The translations under genes and the position numbers were made by a program. Under the pieces are notes generated by a model. The model ran no database searches. It was not told the origin of the DNA and worked only from the letters and a program-made list of their open reading frames with translations. Positions 63,501-64,000 of a stretch of DNA of 64,000 nt are shown here, one piece after another (position 1 is the stretch's first letter; each line of letters starts with the position of its first letter). Source of the stretch: Prosapia bicincta (taxonomy: Eukaryota; Arthropoda; Insecta; Hemiptera; Cercopidae); assembly GCA_036971475.1 (NCBI GenBank), contig JBAIZL010000001.1:214809575-214873574 (forward strand), given 5' to 3'.

Positions 63501-63742
63501 CATGATTTCTGAAAATAAGTGTTCAAGGGCTACTTAAGATGTGTTTAATATTTGTTTGTAACTTTGATCAACTAGGAGTGTACAGTCTACAGTGGGAAAC
63601 TTTAGGACAATTACTATACACAACTAGTTTTGAACAAAATGCTGTCTCTGTAAGTCTGTCGCCTACAACACGTCACTTGGTTGTTGGTTTAGCATCAAGA
63701 AGAATACCTTTAATCAACAATGATAGATTTGCAAATGCACAG
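14588..63742 (+). CDS. AMBRA1: AMBRA1, internal part: 14 exons joined (774 codons)
   Basis: AMBRA1 is a WD40 substrate receptor of the CUL4-DDB1 E3 ligase. It controls autophagy through BECN1/ULK1 and drives D-type cyclin turnover. The exon list below joins in phase from 14588 to 63742 without a stop. The last three exons are diagnostic: [28 protein letters not shown] and [21 protein letters not shown] line up with the C-terminal propeller of animal AMBRA1. In that family the propeller is split, with an N-terminal half, a long disordered centre and a C-terminal half. This window holds the centre (Ser/Pro/Arg/Thr rich) and the start of the C-terminal half. The N-terminal half and the extreme C-terminus are outside. 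The introns hold almost only repeats. Exon 1 here begins in phase 0 with GTA ATG; an alternative start at that ATG (14591) would give a form without the N-terminal propeller, but the acceptor site favours an internal exon. Confidence 0.92.
14788..17479. other. Intron sequence, no features recognised
   Basis: First 2.7 kb of the 14.8-kb intron. AT-rich, and no coding or repeat structure was recognised. Confidence 0.5.
17480..17777. repeat. 112-bp tandem repeat, about 2.7 units
   Basis: The landmark gccagtttattta recurs at 17499, 17611 and 17723, a spacing of 112 bp. Units contain gatgctttatttataacc and gtatgtcatccccccag, and are nearly identical. The overlapping frames from 17437 and 17591 are by-products. 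Confidence 0.93.
17778..18928. other. Intron sequence, no features recognised
   Basis: Nothing coding or repetitive recognised between the two tandem arrays. Confidence 0.45.
18929..20530. repeat. 64-bp tandem array, about 25 units
   Basis: The landmark cacctggtcaaag recurs every 64 bp (for example 18991 and 19055). Two unit types are interleaved: ggcacactgactgactgatc and gacacactgattgactgatg. A further C/A difference occurs in gggccagg or gggacagg. Units from about 20140 on are more diverged (gacgtatc, cacataatgagtttgat), as expected at an array edge. Confidence 0.97.
20531..22569. other. Intron sequence, no features recognised
   Basis: AT-rich. Short minus-strand frames at 20489-20674 and 22215-22451 show no family features. 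Confidence 0.4.
22570..23419 (-). pseudogene. Jockey-like LINE fragment, endonuclease region
   Basis: Minus-strand reading gives a basic segment, then the start of an AP-endonuclease-like domain ([18 protein letters not shown] near 23140-23190). After a frame change near 23100 the reading is [16 protein letters not shown], then [10 protein letters not shown], then [14 protein letters not shown] near 22760-22815. After another change it is [14 protein letters not shown]. The order is that of jockey-clade endonucleases. The GDFN motif reads GEFN, and there are two frame breaks. No RT follows on the 3' side, so the copy lost its 3' part, the opposite of ordinary 5' truncation. Confidence 0.75.
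23420..24645. other. Intron sequence, no features recognised
   Basis: No recognised coding or repeat content. Confidence 0.4.
24646..25018. mobile_element. PLE-A terminal sequence as a large palindrome
   Basis: Arms 24676-24839 and 24856-25018 are near-perfect complements joined by an A16 loop; one mismatch lies in the tttgtcaatcg segment. The sequence is that of the right flank of PLE-A (5760-5935), including accaaggtaagtctgtcag and gaccactgtgtggttgaaa. The left side continues into the PLE-A segment ggttagttttggttggtaaag. It is head-to-head terminal repeats with no ORF between them. Confidence 0.85.
25067..25221. repeat. Short inverted repeat and (TA)n microsatellite
   Basis: gaagttaatatattactat (about 25068-25086) recurs inverted just before the TA tract (about 25137-25155). 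About 33 AT dinucleotides follow (25156-25221). The inverted piece matches PLE-A flank sequence near 6028-6050. Confidence 0.85.
25434..25567. repeat. (GT)n microsatellite with GC interruptions
   Basis: TG repeats with tgcg variants in the middle (25505-25545). It yields two artefactual Cys/Val and Arg/Val frames. Confidence 0.97.
25827..28409. repeat. 123-bp tandem array, 21 units
   Basis: tagggagacttacatctg recurs at 25827, 25950, 26073 and so on; 2583 bp is exactly 21 units. Units are almost identical. The differences seen are gagaggc/gagtggc, gggagac/gggtgac, one ctaagagg and gtgaaaac/gtgtaaac in the first unit. Such uniformity points to recent expansion. No open frame or ribozyme core was found in the unit on either strand. 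The array abuts the hammerhead hairpin at its right edge. Confidence 0.97.
28530..28578 (-). ncRNA. Type I hammerhead ribozyme, left arm
   Basis: Exact mirror of the motif at 28677-28725, read on the minus strand. Core CTGATGA, stem II GATGAC/GTCATC, GAAA, stem III ATG/CAT and stem I ACCCT/AGGGT are all intact. Confidence 0.78.
28677..28725 (+). ncRNA. Type I hammerhead ribozyme, right arm
   Basis: Stem I ACCCT (28679-28683) pairs with AGGGT (28719-28723), and G-U and A-U pairs extend it by two. Core CTGATGA is 28684-28690, followed by an unpaired T. Stem II GATGAC/GTCATC (28692-28697 with 28701-28706) has loop ATG. GAAA is 28707-28710. Stem III ATG/CAT (28710-28712 with 28715-28717) has loop TA. 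The cleavage nucleotide is A28718. All conserved core bases are present. It lies in sense orientation within the AMBRA1 intron. The 2-nt stem III loop is typical of PLE/retrozyme forms, which often need a dimer to be active. Confidence 0.8.
28815..29542. other. Intron sequence up to exon b
   Basis: No recognised repeat or gene. It ends in the acceptor ttttgttgctag. Confidence 0.5.
29543..29938 (+). CDS. AMBRA1: AMBRA1 exon b
   Basis: 396 nt; the first base completes the Arg codon left by exon a. It encodes a helix ([16 protein letters not shown] and [16 protein letters not shown]), then a Ser/Arg/Glu-rich acidic stretch with [11 protein letters not shown], then a basic [14 protein letters not shown] segment. 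The donor AA/gtaagt at 29939 is a consensus 5' splice site and the only one nearby with the right phase. In human AMBRA1 a helical segment precedes the central disordered part in a similar way. Confidence 0.88.
29939..31179. other. Intron sequence, no features recognised
   Basis: A short gt/ga microsatellite lies at 30049-30083. Otherwise nothing recognised. Confidence 0.4.
31180..32990 (+). mobile_element. Decayed PLE-A copy in three pieces
   Basis: 31180-31460 matches the nuclease end of PLE-A (5350-5610): ctggtctaaatatca, atatagataggtc, gtcacaacttc, atcataccagtgg. 32155-32290 repeats part of the same region (tccaacagctcaacatg, ataccacaaagataatcac). 32895-32990 matches the PLE-A right flank (accaaggaaagtctgacag, caaaaaatct). 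Order and strand agree with PLE-A, but the spacing is expanded and no frame is open. Confidence 0.7.
32991..33558. other. Intron sequence up to exon c
   Basis: No recognised feature. The minus-strand frame 32863-33309 is low in complexity and looks fortuitous. Acceptor ttacttag. Confidence 0.4.
33559..33649 (+). CDS. AMBRA1: AMBRA1 exon c
   Basis: 91 nt; the first base completes Lys. It encodes [15 protein letters not shown] and a Pro/Thr/Ser-rich tail. The donor cag/gtagaa leaves phase 0. Of three frames only this one is open and continues both neighbours. Confidence 0.83.
33650..34432. other. Intron sequence; possible hAT-like end at 34268
   Basis: gccaggggttaccaaaggg at 34267 resembles the start of many hAT-type repeats, but no matching end was found. 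The rest shows nothing recognised. Confidence 0.35.
34433..35450 (+). mobile_element. Tigger/pogo-type DNA transposon with broken transposase
   Basis: TA stands at both ends (34431-34432 and 35451-35452). The inverted ends are CAGTAGAGTCTC on the left and CAGAAGAGTCTCG on the right (complement). Inside, on the + strand, 34540-34735 reads [14 protein letters not shown] and [19 protein letters not shown]. This is the late DDE region of jerky/Tigger transposases, usually LPPNVTSLIQPMDQG. Further C-terminal pieces follow in changing frames to TLDNFFPKM near 35210-35238. The DNA-binding N-terminus and the first catalytic part are deleted. Confidence 0.8.
35453..37285. other. Intron sequence, no features recognised
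   Basis: 1.8 kb of AT-rich sequence without recognised content, ending in acceptor gattgcag. Confidence 0.5.
37286..37501 (+). CDS. AMBRA1: AMBRA1 exon d
   Basis: 216 nt, phase 0 at both ends, so its skipping would keep the frame. It encodes a Ser/Thr/Glu-rich segment ([20 protein letters not shown]), then [19 protein letters not shown] and a Ser/Gln tail ending NIVS. The KRKSND part is a possible basic phosphorylation or nuclear-localisation patch. Donor TCG/gtaatt. Confidence 0.85.
37502..38202. other. Intron sequence, no features recognised
   Basis: No recognised content before the mariner element. Confidence 0.45.
38205..39053 (-). mobile_element. Internally deleted mariner element
   Basis: TA duplications flank the element (38203-38204 and 39054-39055). 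The inverted ends are CGAGGTATGGCTATTAAATA on the left and CAAGGCGTGGCTATTAGATA on the right (complement). At 849 bp it is shorter than the roughly 1.3 kb of intact mariners. On the minus strand 38895-38649 gives [21 protein letters not shown] (here over its motif), and 38594-38319 gives [23 protein letters not shown] and [18 protein letters not shown]. The latter is the third-Asp region (YSPDLAP). The HDNAP region with the second Asp is not recognisable and the middle is deleted, so the transposase is dead. Confidence 0.88.
39056..39534. other. Intron sequence up to exon e
   Basis: Nothing recognised; it ends in acceptor aattttacag. Confidence 0.5.
39535..39670 (+). CDS. AMBRA1: AMBRA1 exon e
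   Basis: 136 nt, phase 0 in, one base out. It encodes a very basic helix-like segment ([20 protein letters not shown], then [20 protein letters not shown]) ending LWDT. Donor acag/gtaaat. Confidence 0.87.
39671..41664. other. Intron with a hAT-family fragment
   Basis: 40071-40250 (gaatatcgatat, agcaatcgatatattg, gtaaagggaaatgcaatg, agtaaccaaatgaag) matches 59651-59820 inside the hAT element at 59.5 kb. A decayed ATT/TAC microsatellite lies near 40898-40975 and 41287-41340. Nothing else recognised. Confidence 0.6.
41665..41716 (+). CDS. AMBRA1: AMBRA1 exon f
   Basis: 52-nt exon; two bases complete Glu. It encodes an acidic Ser-rich segment, [16 protein letters not shown], likely disordered. 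The donor ca/gtaagt is consensus. Confidence 0.82.
41850..42405. mobile_element. hAT-type MITE, 556 bp, with internal repeats
   Basis: Ends TAGTGGTGGGTCGATTCC and (complement) TAGTGATGGGTTGATTCC are inverted repeats. An 8-bp duplication, GCTAATTT/GTTAATTT (7 of 8 equal), flanks it at 41842-41849 and 42406-42413; eight bases is the hAT size. Inside are about six diverged units of some 45-57 bp with the landmark ggtaaaat-tccgtcgc-tctaacataatg. No coding capacity. Confidence 0.75.
42481..44985. repeat. 66-bp tandem array, about 38 units, with a spurious 423-residue frame
   Basis: cttcagattgctgcaagag recurs every 66 bp (63 bp in units that lack one codon, near 42905 and 43230). Because 66 is divisible by three, the + frame is open from 42467 to 43738 and repeats a 22-residue peptide with core [16 protein letters not shown]. 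In later units ctgcaag is often ctgtaag, which closes the frame. It lies in an intron, lacks splice signals on both sides and has no domain; I do not call it a gene. Most units contain AAGCTT. Confidence 0.95.
44986..45700. other. Intron sequence, no features recognised
   Basis: Nothing recognised between the array and the piggyBac-like element. Confidence 0.45.
45705..46622. mobile_element. piggyBac-like non-autonomous element, second copy type
   Basis: The left end TTAG (45701-45704, one change from TTAA) is followed by CACATTGACTGCCAGCCAG. The right end TTAA (46623-46626) is preceded, in complement, by CACAATGACTGCTGTGGAGG. The terminal match and TTAA site indicate piggyBac-type insertion. 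A subterminal ggacaccagtgacc (left, near 45850) resembles ggacaccagcgacc (right, complement). 918 bp, no transposase seen. Confidence 0.55.
46863..46940 (+). CDS. AMBRA1: AMBRA1 exon g
   Basis: 78 nt; the first base completes Gln. It encodes [20 protein letters not shown] and a basic helix TRLRA. Acceptor tcattaaag, donor gcaag/gtattt. Confidence 0.85.
47049..47958. mobile_element. Foldback element, copy 2, split by a hAT insertion
   Basis: The left arm (47049-47137: taagtaattaatgcataatt through catttacgaagct) pairs with the right arm (47831-47921: tagcttcgtaaatgaaatga through agctatgcattaattactta). The outer right end, tcagtgatttcaagatgatt, matches copies 3 and 4. Between the arms lies a separate element (47159-47821). 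Confidence 0.7.
47159..47821. mobile_element. hAT-like non-autonomous element inside foldback copy 2
   Basis: It starts CAGGGTTGTTTAACTGGCG and ends, in complement, CAGTGCTGTCCAACTTAC. The flanks tgttagac and cgttagat (47151-47158, 47822-47829; 6 of 8 equal) look like a decayed 8-bp target duplication. No transposase recognised; the 79-residue frame from 47560 has no features I know. Confidence 0.55.
47959..48639. other. Intron sequence, no features recognised
   Basis: Nothing recognised. The 64-residue minus frame at 48369-48563 looks fortuitous. Confidence 0.4.
48640..49232 (-). mobile_element. PLE-C fragment: GIY-YIG nuclease and 3' end
   Basis: From 49230 leftwards the minus strand reads [10 protein letters not shown], a stop, then [18 protein letters not shown] and [17 protein letters not shown], ending GPIQNSILL at 48926. 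This is the GIY-YIG nuclease of a third PLE type, with its Cys changed and one stop inside. The RT part is absent. About 240 bp of 3' sequence follows and carries a hammerhead-like motif (48646-48688). Confidence 0.78.
48646..48688 (-). ncRNA. Degenerate hammerhead-like motif of PLE-C
   Basis: Minus strand: stem I TCA/TGA, junction TTGAAGAT (core with C3 changed to U), stem II GATGAC/GTCATT around AAAAT, GAAA, a weak stem III (AT/GT around GC), then T as cleavage base. The layout equals that of the 28.7-kb motif. C3-to-U leaves a U-G in the 3-8 pair, so activity is unlikely. Confidence 0.45.
49233..50078. other. Intron sequence up to exon h
   Basis: AT-rich, nothing recognised; acceptor aatttgcag. 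Confidence 0.45.
50079..50170 (+). CDS. AMBRA1: AMBRA1 exon h
   Basis: 92 nt; the first base completes Arg. It encodes a hydrophobic helix, [16 protein letters not shown], then [14 protein letters not shown]. The donor aac/gtaagt is consensus. Confidence 0.87.
50171..50543. other. Intron sequence, no features recognised
   Basis: ccgataaataaaacaatatttt at 50226 recurs near 13646; otherwise nothing recognised. Confidence 0.4.
50544..51238. mobile_element. hAT-like non-autonomous element, 695 bp
   Basis: It starts TAGGGGTATTCC and ends, in complement, TAGGCATGGGATGATACC. Inner inverted pieces attctcgattct pair with gaatcgagaat. The flanks ATTAAAAC (50536-50543) and GTTAAAAC (51239-51246) are an 8-bp duplication with one change. 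No transposase recognised. Confidence 0.65.
51563..52710. mobile_element. Possible pogo/Tigger-type element (end repeats only)
   Basis: Left end CAGAAAAACTTCACTAATTC and right end, in complement, CAGTGACAATCCACTAATTC are inverted repeats of the general CAGTg..CACTAATTCgg kind used by Tigger elements. A TA duplication is not visible and no transposase can be read, so this rests on the ends alone. Confidence 0.4.
52818..52887 (+). CDS. AMBRA1: AMBRA1 exon i
   Basis: 70 nt; two bases complete His. It encodes a strongly hydrophobic segment, [19 protein letters not shown], ending SCTR. With exon h it forms a hydrophobic helical pair inside the otherwise polar centre. Donor acgag/gtaggt. Confidence 0.86.
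52888..53949. other. Intron sequence, no features recognised
   Basis: Nothing recognised; acceptor ttattttag. Confidence 0.45.
53950..54227 (+). CDS. AMBRA1: AMBRA1 exon j
   Basis: 278 nt; the first base completes Arg. It encodes [15 protein letters not shown], a basic stretch ([28 protein letters not shown]), then a Thr/Pro/Ser-rich linker and [16 protein letters not shown]. Human AMBRA1 has a similar basic stretch before its C-terminal propeller. Donor gttg/gttagt. Confidence 0.88.
54228..55059. other. Intron sequence, no features recognised
   Basis: Nothing recognised; the 82-residue frame from 54456 is fortuitous. Acceptor gtcacacag. Confidence 0.45.
55060..55377 (+). CDS. AMBRA1: AMBRA1 exon k
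   Basis: 318 nt; two bases complete Gly. It encodes [40 protein letters not shown], then a Pro-rich part with a PPPY motif (55218-55229), [19 protein letters not shown] and an acidic Ser-rich [13 protein letters not shown]. PPxY is a ligand for WW domains such as those of NEDD4-family ligases. Donor acac/gtaaga. Confidence 0.9.
55378..56119. other. Intron sequence, no features recognised
   Basis: Nothing recognised before the pogo-type remnant. Confidence 0.4.
56120..57400 (+). pseudogene. Pogo-superfamily (jerky/Tigger-like) transposase remnant
   Basis: Pieces in family order on the + strand, in different frames: [10 protein letters not shown] (56208), [11 protein letters not shown] (near 56605) and [14 protein letters not shown] (near 56650), which match the HTH/CENP-B side. 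Then [20 protein letters not shown] (56845-56910), the strongest piece, equal to the DDE-domain signature usually seen as [18 protein letters not shown]. Then [13 protein letters not shown] (near 57107) and [16 protein letters not shown] (near 57200), the C-terminal part. Many stops and shifts. Foldback copy 3 is inserted near its start. Confidence 0.75.
56297..56525. mobile_element. Foldback element, copy 3 (most intact)
   Basis: Arms run from aactataattaaaagat (56297) to atcttttaattatagtt (ending 56491), with gcttacttgctgacagg pairing with cctgtcagcaagtaagc. The centre is aacctgcagtagaggctttg. The tail atcagtgaattcaagat matches the complement at the left end of copy 1. It is short and has no ORF. 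Confidence 0.8.
57578..57679 (+). CDS. AMBRA1: AMBRA1 exon l
   Basis: 102 nt; two bases complete Pro. It encodes [20 protein letters not shown] and [14 protein letters not shown]. The W-D-F-x-x-F/K-x-x-P-D/E-I-S-N run marks the entry into the C-terminal propeller half of AMBRA1. Donor aatg/gtaagt is consensus. Confidence 0.93.
57826..58755. repeat. Degenerate 39-bp tandem array, about 23 units
   Basis: Units follow gttgctttcctataactatt then tgtattatagaggagtcat, with many changes and small indels. Unlike the 123-bp array it is old. The minus-strand frame at 57825-58166 repeats an [14 protein letters not shown] peptide only because of the unit length. Confidence 0.92.
58756..59533. other. Intron sequence, no features recognised
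   Basis: Nothing recognised between the 39-bp array and the hAT element. Confidence 0.4.
60281..60561. repeat. Two (TA)n tracts around a PLE-terminus-like segment
   Basis: TA tracts at 60281-60328 and about 60504-60561 bracket a segment whose ends are inverted repeats: tgatgaatagtta (60328-60340) and taactattcatca (60460-60472). The inside contains acgtttcgctagaatctcat, which resembles hammerhead-bearing PLE ends. Confidence 0.7.
60385..60430 (-). ncRNA. Weak hammerhead-like motif
   Basis: Minus strand: GTTCA pairs with TGAAC (stem I), then CC, junction TCGTCAAT, stem II GCTGGA/TTCTAGC with one G-U pair, GAAA, a two-pair stem III ACGT without loop, and C. The junction resembles TCGACAAT of PLE-A. 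A6 is changed, and two extra bases follow stem I. Confidence 0.3.
61153..61278 (+). CDS. AMBRA1: AMBRA1 exon m
   Basis: 126 nt; two bases complete Ala. It encodes [20 protein letters not shown] and [18 protein letters not shown], a WD-type blade strand set. CKI-x-NDAS-x-DIS-x-DG is shared with vertebrate AMBRA1. The vertebrate loop after LLAAFIPSS is shorter here. Donor ctag/gtaaca. Confidence 0.94.
61467..62030. mobile_element. Foldback element, copy 4, with a PLE insertion
   Basis: The left arm (aactaagtgaatacttcagagcttactt, then acaaagctaagcctc) and the right arm (acttagctttgtaaaagg, then agtaagctcttgagtattca) are separated by about 350 bp of other sequence (61556-61905). The outer right end, tttcaagatgattacatcaag, matches the other copies. 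Confidence 0.75.
61575..61862 (-). mobile_element. PLE-D fragment inside foldback copy 4
   Basis: The minus-strand frame 61826-61590 reads [40 protein letters not shown], the segment after the GIY-YIG nuclease at the C-terminus of PLE proteins. PLE-B has the matching NLTILEINN...LEKYHIYKN. Flanks gcacaagatttatgaatata (61579) and the inverted tactcataaatcttatgcc form inverted ends, so the fragment also carries a partial inverted copy of its own end. Confidence 0.72.
62031..63575. other. Intron sequence up to exon n
   Basis: Nothing recognised; a short tatttctatttt repeat lies near 63153-63180. Acceptor tcaactag. Confidence 0.45.
63576..63742 (+). CDS. AMBRA1: AMBRA1 exon n, last in window
   Basis: 167 nt; two bases complete Gly; ends in phase 0. 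It encodes [20 protein letters not shown], then [20 protein letters not shown] and [15 protein letters not shown]. Gly-Leu-Ala-Ser-Arg-Arg and SVSLSP are among the best conserved runs of AMBRA1. Donor acag/gtaaca at 63743. The remaining propeller strands and the C-terminal tail must lie beyond the window. Confidence 0.95.
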
Positions 63743-64000
63743 GTAACAGCAAAACACAGGGTTTCAAAATTTAATTTAAGTATTGTGGAAATTACTTACA
63801 GATTGAGGTGTAGCTTTCTTTCACCTCAATTTAGGAATTCGAGTTACTACAGTTTACCTGCCTTTAAAAGCAATTAATTTCATTACGTAGTTTACAAAGT
63901 TGTGGAGACTGTTGGTTAACTTCCAGGATGATACGTGCCTTTGCAAACTCACTTAAGTAATCAGTGATACAGATCTAGATCCCAATATGTTAATAGAAAT
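63743..64000. other. Start of the next AMBRA1 intron
   Basis: Begins gtaacagc; nothing recognised to the window end. Confidence 0.6.

Overview
This is a eukaryotic, AT-rich window, most likely from an arthropod and probably an insect. The reasons are one gene split into small GT-AG exons separated by multi-kilobase introns, and a transposon load made of Penelope-like, mariner, pogo/Tigger, piggyBac-like, hAT and jockey-like elements. The exact order is a guess. No tRNA, rRNA or bacterial-type operon is visible.

The only host gene I can support is AMBRA1, the autophagy and BECN1-regulating substrate receptor of the CUL4-DDB1 ubiquitin ligase, on the + strand. Fourteen internal exons between 14588 and 63742 chain in phase without a stop (2322 nt, 774 codons). 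They cover the disordered centre and the first part of the C-terminal half of the split WD40 propeller. The N-terminal propeller half lies upstream of the window, or in exons I cannot see in 1-14587. The last exons lie downstream of 63742.

1-14.6 kb, upstream of the first visible exon: a broken LTR retroelement (gag, then a protease-like ORF in the -1 frame), a Penelope-like element (PLE-A) between nested inverted repeats, a second nonsense-mutated PLE on the minus strand (PLE-B), a BED-like zinc-finger remnant, a 2.2 kb array of a 16-bp repeat, a foldback element and a piggyBac-like non-autonomous element.

14.8-29.5 kb, the 14.8-kb first visible intron: tandem arrays with 112-, 64- and 123-bp units, a jockey-like LINE fragment, a PLE-derived palindrome, and a 352-bp near-perfect hairpin at 28452-28803. 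Each arm of that hairpin carries a sequence that folds as a complete type I hammerhead ribozyme.

29.9-64 kb, the later introns: decayed PLE-A pieces, a Tigger/pogo remnant, an internally deleted mariner, hAT elements with 7/8 or weaker target-site duplications, a 2.5-kb 66-bp array that creates a spurious 423-residue ORF, a second piggyBac-like element, three more copies of the foldback family (two carrying insertions), and further PLE and pogo-type fragments.

The most interesting structure is the series of hammerhead-like motifs tied to PLE remnants. One pair (28.5 and 28.7 kb) has an intact core. PLE-A carries a variant in which the tertiary C3-G8 pair appears as U3-A8. Two more are weaker (48.65 and 60.4 kb). 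All calls come from reading the sequence; no search or folding program was run.
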